Of a stretch of 64,000 nt of DNA, positions 1 to 8,275 are shown in pieces. The stretch is from Anaerolineales bacterium. Lineage in GTDB: Bacteria > Chloroflexota > Anaerolineae > Anaerolineales > Villigracilaceae. The stretch spans positions 2,170,001-2,234,000 of the forward strand of contig CP129482.1 of assembly GCA_030583925.1 (NCBI GenBank), written 5' to 3'. Every line of letters starts with the position of its first letter. The stretch's first letter is position 1. Under the pieces are notes generated by a model. It saw only the letters and a list, made by a program, of their open reading frames with translations. It did not search any database and was not told the DNA's origin. A program made the translations under genes and the position numbers.

Positions 1-171
1 GGGGTTGTCTGGCTGAAGAAATCGACCCCACCTCGCCACACACACGCCTGACAGGTAGTACCAGAAAAGATCGTAGAAGTTACGAGAAAAGACCTGTGTT
101 TCTACGAAATTAGCCACTCCACACAACACAAAAGCCGGAACTTCAAAATAGTTGGATGTATCCTTCGATAA

Positions 172-227
172 TGTGACCTACATCACTCCGAATTGGTGAC
201 TTTTTTTCTGCCGGTAGTGAATATAAT
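172..227 (+). promoter_or_regulatory. Crp/Fnr-like site and -10 box upstream of CBS gene
   Basis: TGTGA-N6-TCACT at 172-187 is a near-perfect match to the Crp/Fnr palindrome TGTGA-N6-TCACA. A TATAAT box lies at 222-227, about 36 bases before the CBS-domain gene. No convincing -35 box is seen, which fits an activator-dependent promoter. The rest of 1-171 holds nothing I recognise. Confidence 0.45.
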
Positions 228-262
228 ACCTTTGTAGCTTTAATTGAGAAACGGAGGTCAAT

Positions 263-904
263 ATGTTGGTCAGTGAAAGAATGTCCCGCCCGGTGATCAC
301 GGTCGCTCCGGAGGAGCCAATCCATGATGTAATGGCGTTGTTCAAGCGTGAGCGCATCCGCCGCGCACCGGTGGTCAAGGACGGAAAATTGGTCGGCATC
401 GTCTCGCAGTCAGATCTGCTCAACGCATCGCCGTCGCCGGTCACATCGCTAAGCGTTTGGGAATTGAATTACCTGTTGAGCAAAGTAACGGTCAGCCGCG
501 TGATGAGCCGGAAAGTCCGCACAGTGGACGTGGACACACCCATCGAAGAAGCTGCGCGCATGATGGCGGATAACAAGATCGGCGGGCTGCCGGTCGTGAA
601 CGGAGATCGCGTGGTCGGCATGATCACCGAGACCGATCTGTTCAAGGTGTTCCTCGAGATGATGGGCGCGCGGCAGAAAGCCACGCGTGTCACTGCAGTG
701 CTTAAGGATGTACGTGGGGAACTCGCAAAATTAACGAAAGCCATCGCAGGCGCGGGCGGCAACTTCATTTCGCTTGGCATGTTCACAGGGTCGGAATCCG
801 GCACCAAGATCGTCACTTTCAAAGTGCTTGGCATGAAGAAAGAGGATGTCAAAAAAGCGCTGGGACCTGTGGTGAAAAAGTTCTGGGATATCCGCGTGAG
901 CTAG
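263..904 (+). CDS. CBS-domain pair protein with C-terminal ACT-like domain
   Basis: This 213-residue soluble protein has two CBS motifs, at about residues 7-60 and 78-135. Each carries the usual hydrophobic strand and a 'VGIVSQSDLL' or 'VGMITETDLF' signature. The last 70 residues (from about 140) resemble the ACT/AcuB-type ligand-binding end of Bateman-module proteins. CBS pairs usually bind adenine nucleotides and act as energy sensors, and no catalytic domain is attached here, so the protein probably regulates a partner. The ATG at 263 follows GGAGG with good spacing. It is monocistronic, has a possible Crp/Fnr-type site upstream, and ends before a strong terminator. The specific partner is unknown. 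Confidence 0.85.
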   Translation: MLVSERMSRPVITVAPEEPIHDVMALFKRERIRRAPVVKDGKLVGIVSQSDLLNASPSPVTSLSVWELNYLLSKVTVSRVMSRKVRTVDVDTPIEEAARMMADNKIGGLPVVNGDRVVGMITETDLFKVFLEMMGARQKATRVTAVLKDVRGELAKLTKAIAGAGGNFISLGMFTGSESGTKIVTFKVLGMKKEDVKKALGPVVKKFWDIRVS

Positions 905-926
905 GTCGCCTCCCTTCCGCGGGTTA

Positions 927-959
927 AATAACAAACCGGCTCAGCGCCGGTTTGTTATT
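927..959. terminator. Bidirectional intrinsic terminator
   Basis: Perfect 14-bp stem (927-940 with 946-959) around the 5-base loop TCAGC, with T-rich ends on both strands. It lies between two convergent genes. The stop codon of the minus-strand gene (941-943) is inside the loop, so that gene's last codons form one arm. Confidence 0.9.
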
Positions 960-1684
960 TTTCTGGGCGGTTTGCCTTTCAACTCGTCCACTTCGTATAT
1001 GGTCAACGAACGCCATTGACCGGGCTTAAGGTTCCCCAGCCGCAACTCGCCGATGCGGATGCGCAGGATTCGCACCAACGGCAGACCCAACTGCTTGCAC
1101 GTTTCACGGATCTGGCGTTTGCGCCCCTCCCCCATCACCACGCGCACCCACGCGCCTTTGCCCTGCCCCGATTCATAACGGACGTTGACCGGTTGGGTTT
1201 TGTATCCATCTTCTAACACGACGCCTCTTTTCCACGCTTCGACCTGCTCCGCATCTGGACGCCGCGCCAACAGGACGCGGTATTCTTTTTCGTGTCCGTA
1301 GCGCGGATGCGTGAGACGATTCGTCAAATCGCCGTCGTTGGTCATCAAGACCAAGCCTTCGCTTTCAAAATCCAATCTGCCAACAGGGTATAAATGTTCC
1401 GGCGCGTCCACCAAATCGCGGACAGTTCTGCGGTCGTCGCCTTTTTCTTTTTCAACTGTGGATAGCACGTTGCGCGGTTTGTACAAGGCGATGTAGGTCA
1501 AACGCTCGCGCGCAGGGATGGGCTTTCCGTCTACGGTAATTTTGTCCACAGCCGGATCAGCCTTCCCGCCGAGAGAGGCGATCTGTCCATTGACGCGGAC
1601 GCGCCCGGCGGAGATGAAGTCTTCGCAGGCGCGGCGTGAGCCGTATCCCGCTTGGGCAAGTATTTTTTGAAGTCTCTCAGGCAT
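941..1684 (-). CDS. RsuA/RluB-family pseudouridine synthase
   Basis: A 247-residue rRNA pseudouridine synthase. An N-terminal S4 RNA-binding domain covers about residues 1-50 ('RLQKILAQAGYGSRR'). The catalytic domain follows with 'GRLDFESEGL', whose Asp (about residue 105) is the family nucleophile, and with 'EGRKRQIRE' later on. These enzymes isomerise specific uridines of 16S or 23S rRNA; the exact site cannot be read from sequence. I place the start at the ATG at 1684 (MPERLQ) because the S4 domain begins there; an upstream in-frame ATG at 1708 would add eight unlike residues. The gene converges on the CBS gene and its stop lies inside the shared terminator loop. Confidence 0.9.
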   Translation of the reverse strand: MPERLQKILAQAGYGSRRACEDFISAGRVRVNGQIASLGGKADPAVDKITVDGKPIPARERLTYIALYKPRNVLSTVEKEKGDDRRTVRDLVDAPEHLYPVGRLDFESEGLVLMTNDGDLTNRLTHPRYGHEKEYRVLLARRPDAEQVEAWKRGVVLEDGYKTQPVNVRYESGQGKGAWVRVVMGEGRKRQIRETCKQLGLPLVRILRIRIGELRLGNLKPGQWRSLTIYEVDELKGKPPRKITNRR

Positions 1685-1786
1685 GATGTCAATCCTATTG
1701 CGCGTCATTATATCAGTGCAACGATGCAGGAATGCGCGTGTTATCTATGATGTGGATTTCACGAACTACGGGAAAGGAGTTCTGCC

Positions 1787-3748
1787 ATGAAGATCGTCAA
1801 CAACGAATTGATCATGGAGGCAGGCGAGGGAACGCCCATGCACGTCGGACCCGGCACTTTCGTGTGGAGCGTGCAACAAATGCAGCAACAGCAGATCGTC
1901 ATCCATGCGGTGGGTTACCGAAGAGTAGACGGCGCGCTCGGGGACATGCAAGCCAAGCCTAAGCCGGGGTTTAAGAAGCGATCGGTTCACATCATTCTCG
2001 ACGCGGATGGAAAAAAATTCGCGCAGATGGTTCCGTTCAACAAGATCGCCAACCACACGATCAGAGAAAACAATACGTCGCTGGGAATCGAGTTGCTCTA
2101 CCGCGGAGCGTCTGCGGAACCCAAAACGCCGGATGGAGAAAAAGCCGTTGTTACGAAGGCGGAATTCGAAGCGAGTCCGCATATTTATGCGAGCAGCGCG
2201 AACGATTCGAGATACGAGCGCTGGCCCCTCTTCCCGAAGGCGCAATTGGACGCGCTTTTTGAAATTTGCAAAGCCATAGATTTCGACCGGGAAATTATTG
2301 ACGTGGTGGGGTGCGAACAAATCCAAAATGCATCACATCCTGGTCCTGCGTTTCCGATCGTTCAATTTCGAGAACAACTGCTCGGCGTCACCGACCGTTC
2401 CGTTGTACTGCAAAAGTTGGGGGAGGCTGTCCAATTGCTCGGCAGACCCGCTGAACCCGCGTCCATCCTTTCGCCAGCCGTTGTGCCGGCAGGCACGCCG
2501 GTCACGGTGGTTAATGAATGGAAGAACTGGTATCTGATCTCCATTATCGGCGAAGTGGACGGAAATAGATGGCTGGTCGGCTGGGTGAAAAAAAGCGCGG
2601 TGCGCGTGGATACCAGCTTCACGCCAAAAGTCCGCAACGATCACATTCTCACAACAACCGCCGGAAGGCGATTCGAGTTGATTCCGCCTCACGAGAACGG
2701 ATACGATACCAATCCGAACCACAGGTTCAACCCGAAATACATCATCATGCACTTCACCACTGGGACGCGGGTCGAGAGTACGATCTCGCATTTTAAGAAT
2801 CCGGCGGCGGGGGTCGCGACCCATTTGTTGATCGGGCGCGATGGGCGCGTGATCCAATTTTTGCCATTCAATGTTCCTGCCAATCATACGGGGTATAGCT
2901 GGTGGGAAGGGGAACGCAGTTTGAATCGGTTCAGCATCGGCATTGAAATGGACAACGTGGGACCGGTGAGTTTCATCAATGGGAAATGGCGGCGTAAGTC
3001 GGTCATATTCGAGGAGGATGAGATCGAAAAAGCCGTCCATTGGAAGGAATTGGGTATGCGGGCTTGGGAGAAATTCCCGCCCGTGCAAGTGGAAGTGGCG
3101 CGTAAGATCGTGCGCGCTTTACTCGAACGCTATAAGGACAGCGTTGTTGATATACTCGGACACGATCAGGTGAATATCATCAACCGTTTGGACCCGGGTC
3201 CCGCGTTCCATCTCGAAGATTTCCGGATGAGTCTAATGGGACGCGCGGAGCCGAAGATGCAGATCTTTGTCCTCAACCAACCCGCGCCTATGTATGCAAA
3301 CGCGGATGGCAGTACGCCGAACGTTGAAAACAGCGAACCAGATGGTTTTTTACCAGAAGGCTCGATGGTGATCGTTTCCAATAAGACGCATGGCAATCTC
3401 GTCAAGGTGACGGTGACTTCGTCTCCGGGCGGCGGCTTATTCAAGAAGCGGACTGGCTGGATCGAAGCGTTCGCCATCGAACCGCCAGAAGCGTTATTCG
3501 GCAATAAGAAAAGGACGGCGGAAGGCAAAAGAGTAAGGCGCAGAACAAAAGTAAGGCAGGCGTTTTACCCGCGCGGCAAAAACCCTCCTTCGCCAAAAAT
3601 CAAGGCTGGTATGTTCGCCGCCGGCACGGAAGTCCGCAAAGAGGAGGATAAGGGGGAATGGTCGCTTGTGGTCATGAGAAAAATGGAGAAAGGTATGCGC
3701 TCTGTCGAAGGCTGGGTGCAGACGAAGTTCTTAACGAAGAAGGAGTGA
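1787..3748 (+). CDS. Double N-acetylmuramoyl-L-alanine amidase (PGRP/amidase_2) with SH3-like domains
   Basis: A 653-residue protein with two amidase_2/PGRP domains (about residues 30-205 and 300-485), each followed by SH3-like segments (about 215-270, 515-575 and 590-653). The second domain keeps the expected zinc ligands: His in 'IIMHFT', His in 'ANHTG', and 'GHDQ' with 'DPGP'. In the first the 'GHD' motif reads 'GCEQ' and 'DPGP' reads 'HPGP', so it is probably catalytically dead and may bind muropeptide. No signal peptide or membrane segment is visible, which is odd for a cell-wall amidase. The start follows AAAGGAG. The next gene begins 7 bases downstream. Confidence 0.85.
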   Translation: MKIVNNELIMEAGEGTPMHVGPGTFVWSVQQMQQQQIVIHAVGYRRVDGALGDMQAKPKPGFKKRSVHIILDADGKKFAQMVPFNKIANHTIRENNTSLGIELLYRGASAEPKTPDGEKAVVTKAEFEASPHIYASSANDSRYERWPLFPKAQLDALFEICKAIDFDREIIDVVGCEQIQNASHPGPAFPIVQFREQLLGVTDRSVVLQKLGEAVQLLGRPAEPASILSPAVVPAGTPVTVVNEWKNWYLISIIGEVDGNRWLVGWVKKSAVRVDTSFTPKVRNDHILTTTAGRRFELIPPHENGYDTNPNHRFNPKYIIMHFTTGTRVESTISHFKNPAAGVATHLLIGRDGRVIQFLPFNVPANHTGYSWWEGERSLNRFSIGIEMDNVGPVSFINGKWRRKSVIFEEDEIEKAVHWKELGMRAWEKFPPVQVEVARKIVRALLERYKDSVVDILGHDQVNIINRLDPGPAFHLEDFRMSLMGRAEPKMQIFVLNQPAPMYANADGSTPNVENSEPDGFLPEGSMVIVSNKTHGNLVKVTVTSSPGGGLFKKRTGWIEAFAIEPPEALFGNKKRTAEGKRVRRRTKVRQAFYPRGKNPPSPKIKAGMFAAGTEVRKEEDKGEWSLVVMRKMEKGMRSVEGWVQTKFLTKKE

Positions 3749-3755
3749 ACGAATC

Positions 3756-4514
3756 GTGAACTACACAACCGATATGAAGGAAGGCATCCACGCCGAAACG
3801 GTGACGGTGCTCGGCGCGAACGGGGACCGCATCAACGCGTTTCTGGCGCGTCCGCTTGGCGAAGGGAAGTTCCCTGCGATGGTGTTGGCGCATCACATGC
3901 CGGGCTGGGATTTGATCTATCGCGAGTTCGCTTATAAATTCGCACATCACGGTTACGTGACGATCTCGCCGAATCTGTATTTCCGCGCGGGGCATGGAAC
4001 GCCCGAAGATGTCGCGGCAAAAGTAAGGGCAGAGGGAGGCGTCTCGGATGATTCGGCGGTGGGCGATCTCGTGGGCGCGGCAAAATTTCTCAACACACTG
4101 CCATACGTCAATGGCAAAATCGGAATCTTCGGGACGTGTTCGGGCGGACGTCACGCGTATCTCGCCGCTTGCCGCGCCTCCACGTTCAACGCCGTCATAG
4201 ATTGCTGGGGCGGACGCGTGGTTATGTCTCCCGATCAATTGAACGAAAAGACGCCGGTCTCACCGTTGGATTTGACCAAAGATCTTTCATGTCCGCTCCT
4301 CGGCATCTTCGGCAACGACGACACCAGCCCGACGCCGGAACAAGTGAACCAACATGAAGCGGAACTGAAAAAACATAACAAGACATATGAGTTTTATCGC
4401 TACGATGGCGCGGGACACGGATTCTTTTATTACCATCGCGCCGCCTATCGTCCAGAGCAAGCCGTGGATGGTTGGGAGAAAGCGTTCGCGTTTTGCAAGA
4501 AATATTTATCGTGA
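3756..4514 (+). CDS. Dienelactone hydrolase family protein
   Basis: A 252-residue alpha/beta hydrolase. The nucleophile is Cys at about 128 in 'GTCSGG', as in true dienelactone hydrolases, with Asp at about 188 ('FGNDDTSP') and His at 221 ('DGAGHGFF') completing the triad. The family opens lactone or ester bonds of small molecules; here the substrate is unknown. The GTG at 3756 is chosen because AGGAG sits 11 bases upstream; ATG at 3774 is the alternative. It follows the amidase gene by 7 bases and probably shares its message. No signal peptide, so cytoplasmic. Confidence 0.85.
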   Translation: MNYTTDMKEGIHAETVTVLGANGDRINAFLARPLGEGKFPAMVLAHHMPGWDLIYREFAYKFAHHGYVTISPNLYFRAGHGTPEDVAAKVRAEGGVSDDSAVGDLVGAAKFLNTLPYVNGKIGIFGTCSGGRHAYLAACRASTFNAVIDCWGGRVVMSPDQLNEKTPVSPLDLTKDLSCPLLGIFGNDDTSPTPEQVNQHEAELKKHNKTYEFYRYDGAGHGFFYYHRAAYRPEQAVDGWEKAFAFCKKYLS

Positions 4515-4520
4515 TCTGCA

Positions 4521-4575
4521 GGGGCACGGCAAACCCAAAAAGGATTTTGACGGTCCACTATCCCGCCGTGCCCCT
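4521..4575. repeat. Inverted repeat, 11-bp arms
   Basis: AGGGGCACGGC at 4521-4531 pairs exactly with 4565-4575 around a 33-base loop, in the gap between two plus-strand genes. There is no T-run, so it is more likely a REP-like or message-stabilising hairpin than a terminator. Confidence 0.5.
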
Positions 4576-4599
4576 ACCGGCAAAAGAAAGGAAAACACT

Positions 4600-4902
4600 A
4601 TGTGCACCATGATCGTCGAAAAAGTGAAAATAGACGGAAGCGGCAAAAGCGCAAGCGGATGGTTCACGCTCGATCAGGCGAACGTTTCGTACGACCATCC
4701 CTTCCATGCGCCGATGGAACACGCGTTGAATATTGATTTCGTGAACGAATCGAAAGGACCGTCCGCGCGGGTGGCGGTGGAGTTGAGCGAGTCGGCGGCG
4801 CGGGAGTTGGTGAAGACGATCCTCGACGTGTTGGATCAGGCGGAGGTAGGTGGACATTTGGAAGTTAGAGACCCAACAGCGAGGGCTACTGTCCGTGTCT
4901 AA
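4600..4902 (+). CDS. Small MCTMI-type protein (DUF6295-like)
   Basis: A 100-residue soluble protein starting MCTMIVEKV. It resembles the small family of unknown function recalled as DUF6295, which begins with Met-Cys-Thr and has a conserved 'GSGK..GWF.LD...VSYDHP' stretch; both are present. I do not know its biochemical role. The ATG at 4600 follows AAAGGA. The next gene overlaps its end by 8 bases if that gene starts at the GTG at 4895, so the two are probably translationally coupled. Confidence 0.75.
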   Translation: MCTMIVEKVKIDGSGKSASGWFTLDQANVSYDHPFHAPMEHALNIDFVNESKGPSARVAVELSESAARELVKTILDVLDQAEVGGHLEVRDPTARATVRV

Positions 4903-5491
4903 TTCAACGCCCCCTTTGGGTAAACCGCCCGCGAATTATACAGAAGCTCTCTATTGGAAAATTAGCGAAAAGAAAAGCCGCCTCATTGCCGCGAATTTAT
5001 TGTCAATCCCTTTGGCAGGGATTTTCTGGTTTGGGTTTTATTTTATTATTCGACTGAGCGGCAAGTTTCCTGAATATGTTTTTGACGATCCAAAGCAGAG
5101 TCTAATTCTCCTTGTTGGTTTTGCCATAACAATTATCGTGCATGAGCTTGTACATGGGCTTGCCATGCAATTTTTTGGCGCGCAAGCAAAATACGGTTTT
5201 AATTGGAAAGGATTAATGGTCTACGCCACCGCCCCTGGCTACGCTTTCCAACGTAATCAATACCTTGTTGTAGCGCTTGCTCCGTTGGTAAGTCTGAGCG
5301 CCCTGGCATGTTTGGGGATTTTGATTCAAGCCGGCGCTTCGAGCGTATGGCTTTTCGCGATTTTGGGAACGCTCAACGGGGGCGCGGCAATTGGCGATTT
5401 GTGGATAACGAGCGTTGTCCTCCGTTATCCTTCGTCCGCTTATGTGATTGACGAACGCGACGGGATGAGAATATTCCTGCCAACGGATTAG
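4895..5491 (+). CDS. DUF3267-type putative integral-membrane zinc metalloprotease
   Basis: About 198 residues with four predicted membrane segments and the zincin motif HELVH at about residues 83-87, inside a hydrophobic segment. This is the pattern of DUF3267 putative zincin peptidases, related to site-2-type proteases. Zinc-dependent intramembrane or membrane-proximal proteolysis is inferred; no substrate is suggested by context. I prefer the GTG at 4895, which has GAGGG nine bases upstream and overlaps the previous stop. An ATG at 4850 would extend it by 15 residues inside the preceding gene. The next gene starts 4 bases downstream. Confidence 0.75.
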   Translation: MSNSTPPLGKPPANYTEALYWKISEKKSRLIAANLLSIPLAGIFWFGFYFIIRLSGKFPEYVFDDPKQSLILLVGFAITIIVHELVHGLAMQFFGAQAKYGFNWKGLMVYATAPGYAFQRNQYLVVALAPLVSLSALACLGILIQAGASSVWLFAILGTLNGGAAIGDLWITSVVLRYPSSAYVIDERDGMRIFLPTD

Positions 5492-5495
5492 AAAC

Positions 5496-6119
5496 ATGAA
5501 AAAGAAAATCACTGTCGCGCCAATCCAAGTTGCCGACCTGCTCGCCGAGGGCGAACGGATGCCGGTCTTCGTGCACCTCATTGACCATCCCGACGCGCGC
5601 GTGCTGGTTGACACCGGCATGACAGAGTTGCACCCAGCAGTGGCAGATATGGACCCACGCCTCAGCCCGCTGAACGAGCAGGATTTCGACCTCGCCAGCA
5701 TTGACATCGTCGTTAACACGCATCTGCACTTCGATCACTGCGGCGGAAATCATCTCTTTGCCGGTAGGCCGATCTACGTCCAGCAACGAGAACTCGACGA
5801 CGCGCACAGCAAAGACGATTACACCATTCGCGAGTGGGTGGATGCGCCCGGCGTGCGGTATGTGACAGTCGAAGGTGAGTTTGAACTACTGCCCGGACTC
5901 CGCCTCGTCCCGGCGCCGGGTCACAGCGACGGGATGCAGATAGTTGTCATCGAGACCGGTGGACGCCCGGTCATTGTCGGCGGCGACGTGGCGGTTTGGT
6001 TCGGCGAACTCGACGAGCCGCACACCGAGGGTCAATTGCTCGTACGCGCGCTCAACCCTGAACTGGTCTGGCTCACACATGAACGCGAGCCGTGGCGACC
6101 TCGTCAAGAAGAAACTTAG
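5496..6119 (+). CDS. Metallo-beta-lactamase-fold hydrolase, lactonase-like
   Basis: A 207-residue MBL-fold enzyme. The zinc motif HLHFDH is at about residues 76-81, followed by 'PGHSDG' (about 141), 'GGDVA' (about 161) and a late His in 'LTHE' (about 193), the di-zinc ligand set. Size and layout resemble N-acyl homoserine lactonases of the AttM/AiiA type, but small MBL proteins hydrolyse many substrates and no quorum-sensing gene is nearby. It starts 4 bases after the metalloprotease gene and is probably the last gene of this operon. No signal peptide. Confidence 0.8.
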   Translation: MKKKITVAPIQVADLLAEGERMPVFVHLIDHPDARVLVDTGMTELHPAVADMDPRLSPLNEQDFDLASIDIVVNTHLHFDHCGGNHLFAGRPIYVQQRELDDAHSKDDYTIREWVDAPGVRYVTVEGEFELLPGLRLVPAPGHSDGMQIVVIETGGRPVIVGGDVAVWFGELDEPHTEGQLLVRALNPELVWLTHEREPWRPRQEET

Positions 6120-6443
6120 AGCCTGTATGCAAAGCACCAAAACATTGTCATTCTCCAAAGGACGCCGCTTTGGACGGTGTGAGGAGTGAAGCGACGAAGA
6201 ATCTCTACCATTGCTCAAAAATTACCCGTTTTGGCGAGTCAGAGACCCCTTGCTGTCACTCAGGGTGACATGCTTTACTCAAAACTGCGTAAGGTGAGTC
6301 ATTAATCGTTTTACGTTCAGGAGGGCGATTAACATACACGTTTCCCGTTATAGTAAAATACCTCCGATGTATACGATTTGATCCCAAAATCAACCCGGGG
6401 AATCGTTAAATCGTACACGTCAATCGAGCATTTGGAGTTCAGC
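6120..6443. other. Intergenic region with repeat fragment and inverted repeat
   Basis: No gene seen. 6253-6299 is a short copy of the repeat found in full, in reverse orientation, at 22728-22857. 6369-6379 (GTATACGATTT) can pair with the AAATCGTACAC near 6408-6418 with one mismatch just before the next gene. This could be an operator or leader hairpin. Confidence 0.5.
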
Positions 6444-8204
6444 GTGATTCAATGGATTCGTAAACTTTTTGCAACGAGCATGGTCGCTCTTTTACTGGCT
6501 TCTTGCGCAATAGTGCAAAGCGCTCCGCCCGCCGCCGACTCCACGCCGGTGGGCGCAGTCGTGCCGCGCGCGACGCTCGACCCGGAGAAATATCCGTTGC
6601 CGGCGTTGCAAGCGCAGGCGACGCTCGTGCAAGCGATCTTGCAACAGCCGATTCCGATTCAACTCATTGTCGGTCTCGATACGGAGCGCGCGCAAGCGCA
6701 GGAGATCGCCGCGCTCGACCCGCGCTTTCAAGGCGACTTGTGGGATGCCGCGACCGGCGCGCCTTTGCGAAATGAAATCTTCGGCGTCTATCCCATGCGC
6801 GAAAGCGACATCACAGAAGCCACCGCCCAATGCCGGCAGTCCACTTGTTATCGCGTCGAGTTGTACAACTATGCTAAAAATCTAACGACCGTCGGCATGG
6901 TAGATACGAACAGCAAGACACTTTTGACGGTCATGAAGATGCCTGACACCCAACCGGACGTCCCGACGTATCTCGTTGATCTGGCGGTGCAAATCGCCAG
7001 CGAATCGCCGGAGGTCGCCGCCGCATTGGGATACAAGCCAGACGGCGAAGACGCCGTGATGACCAACACCAAGACCGCTCTCAACCTCACGCGCTGTCAG
7101 CGCTCGCGGCACCTGTGCCTTGCCCCCACCTTCGTCACCGGCAAACGCGCGTTGTGGGCAATCGTAGACCTGACCGACGGCGTTCTCGTTGGAGTCCGTT
7201 GGACGGAAGTGGGCGACCCAGGCATCCCTGCTGTGACCGAACGCAGTCTGCAAGATGATGTGGTCATGCAGTTGTACTGCGATAAAAATACTCCGCTCGC
7301 GCGCAACGACTGGAACATGGATTTCATGCTCACCAGTTCCGACGGCTTGCGCATCGCAAACGTTCAATACAAAGATCGCGCTGTTCTCGATTCCGCAAAA
7401 CTGGTAGATTGGCACGTGAGTTATTCCGCCACGCAAGCCTTCGGTTACAGCGACGCGGTCGGCTGCCCTGTGTTCAGTCAGGCGGCGGTCGTCGCATTCC
7501 AAGGACCGACGATCGAAGACCTGATCGAAAACGGAGAAACGGTAGGCTTTGTCCTTGAACAACAATTCTGGGGCGAGCAGTGGCCCCAAGCGTGCAGTTA
7601 TTTTTACGTGCAACGCTACGAGTTTTATAACGATGGACGCTTCCGCGTTGTCGCCGGGAATATTGGACGCGGCTGTGGAGACAACGGCACCTACCGACCT
7701 GTTCTACGCCTCGCTCTCGCCGGGGAAAATTCTTTCGCCTTGTGGACCGGCTCGGCTTGGGAAAACTGGCGCGTCGAAGGCTGGCAACTGGAGCCTGACT
7801 CTGAACCGACGAAGGAAGGTTATCAATTCCGCTTCACCGATTCAAGCGGCGCGGGATATTACATCGAACCGGGGCGCGGACAATTCGGCGACAACGATCA
7901 CGGAGACAACGCGTATGTTTACGTGACTCTCGACCACCCCGACCGCGACGAAGGCGATTCAGATATGATCACGATCGGTCCGTGTTGCAACGTCAACTAC
8001 GAGCAAGGACCCGAACGGTTCCTGGACGATGAACCGATTGAAAACGCGGAACTCGTGCTGTGGTACGTCCCGCAGATCGAAAACAGCGGCGTGCCCGGTC
8101 AGCAATACTGCTGGGCAGAATCCATCCTCGATCGCGGCGTGTATACCGCGAAAGGCTACCCGTGCTACGCGGGACCGATGTTTGTGCCGGTTTCCAATCC
8201 GTGA
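6444..8204 (+). CDS. Large lipoprotein of unknown function
   Basis: A 586-residue predicted lipoprotein. The signal peptide ends in the lipobox LLASC with the lipidated Cys at position 21, so the protein should sit on the outer face of the membrane. I chose GTG at 6444 because GGAG lies six bases upstream and the signal peptide starts there; a TTG at 6378 would place 22 polar residues in front of it. Early residues 22-45 are Pro/Ala rich. The remainder is mixed beta with many aromatic residues and several Cys, for example 'CCNVNY' and 'QYCWAES' near the C-terminus, which could form disulfides. I recognise no domain. The next gene, also extracytoplasmic, follows after 71 bases. Confidence 0.75.
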   Translation: MIQWIRKLFATSMVALLLASCAIVQSAPPAADSTPVGAVVPRATLDPEKYPLPALQAQATLVQAILQQPIPIQLIVGLDTERAQAQEIAALDPRFQGDLWDAATGAPLRNEIFGVYPMRESDITEATAQCRQSTCYRVELYNYAKNLTTVGMVDTNSKTLLTVMKMPDTQPDVPTYLVDLAVQIASESPEVAAALGYKPDGEDAVMTNTKTALNLTRCQRSRHLCLAPTFVTGKRALWAIVDLTDGVLVGVRWTEVGDPGIPAVTERSLQDDVVMQLYCDKNTPLARNDWNMDFMLTSSDGLRIANVQYKDRAVLDSAKLVDWHVSYSATQAFGYSDAVGCPVFSQAAVVAFQGPTIEDLIENGETVGFVLEQQFWGEQWPQACSYFYVQRYEFYNDGRFRVVAGNIGRGCGDNGTYRPVLRLALAGENSFALWTGSAWENWRVEGWQLEPDSEPTKEGYQFRFTDSSGAGYYIEPGRGQFGDNDHGDNAYVYVTLDHPDRDEGDSDMITIGPCCNVNYEQGPERFLDDEPIENAELVLWYVPQIENSGVPGQQYCWAESILDRGVYTAKGYPCYAGPMFVPVSNP

Positions 8205-8207
8205 GTT

Positions 8208-8262
8208 AGCGCGTCGCGCCTCAAACAGCAGAGAGCGACCAACCCGTTAGACGCGACGCGCT
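8208..8262. repeat. Inverted repeat after the lipoprotein gene
   Basis: AGCGCGTCGCG at 8208-8218 pairs exactly with 8252-8262 around a 33-base loop. It begins 4 bases after the stop codon and has no T-run. It could be a weak terminator or an mRNA-protecting hairpin between two genes. Confidence 0.45.
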
Positions 8263-8275
8263 CTCGTGAAATAAA

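Noticed and set aside
4521..8262. Two inverted repeats with 11-bp arms and 33-base loops as one repeat family
   Set aside because: The arms and loops differ completely in sequence; equal sizes are probably chance.
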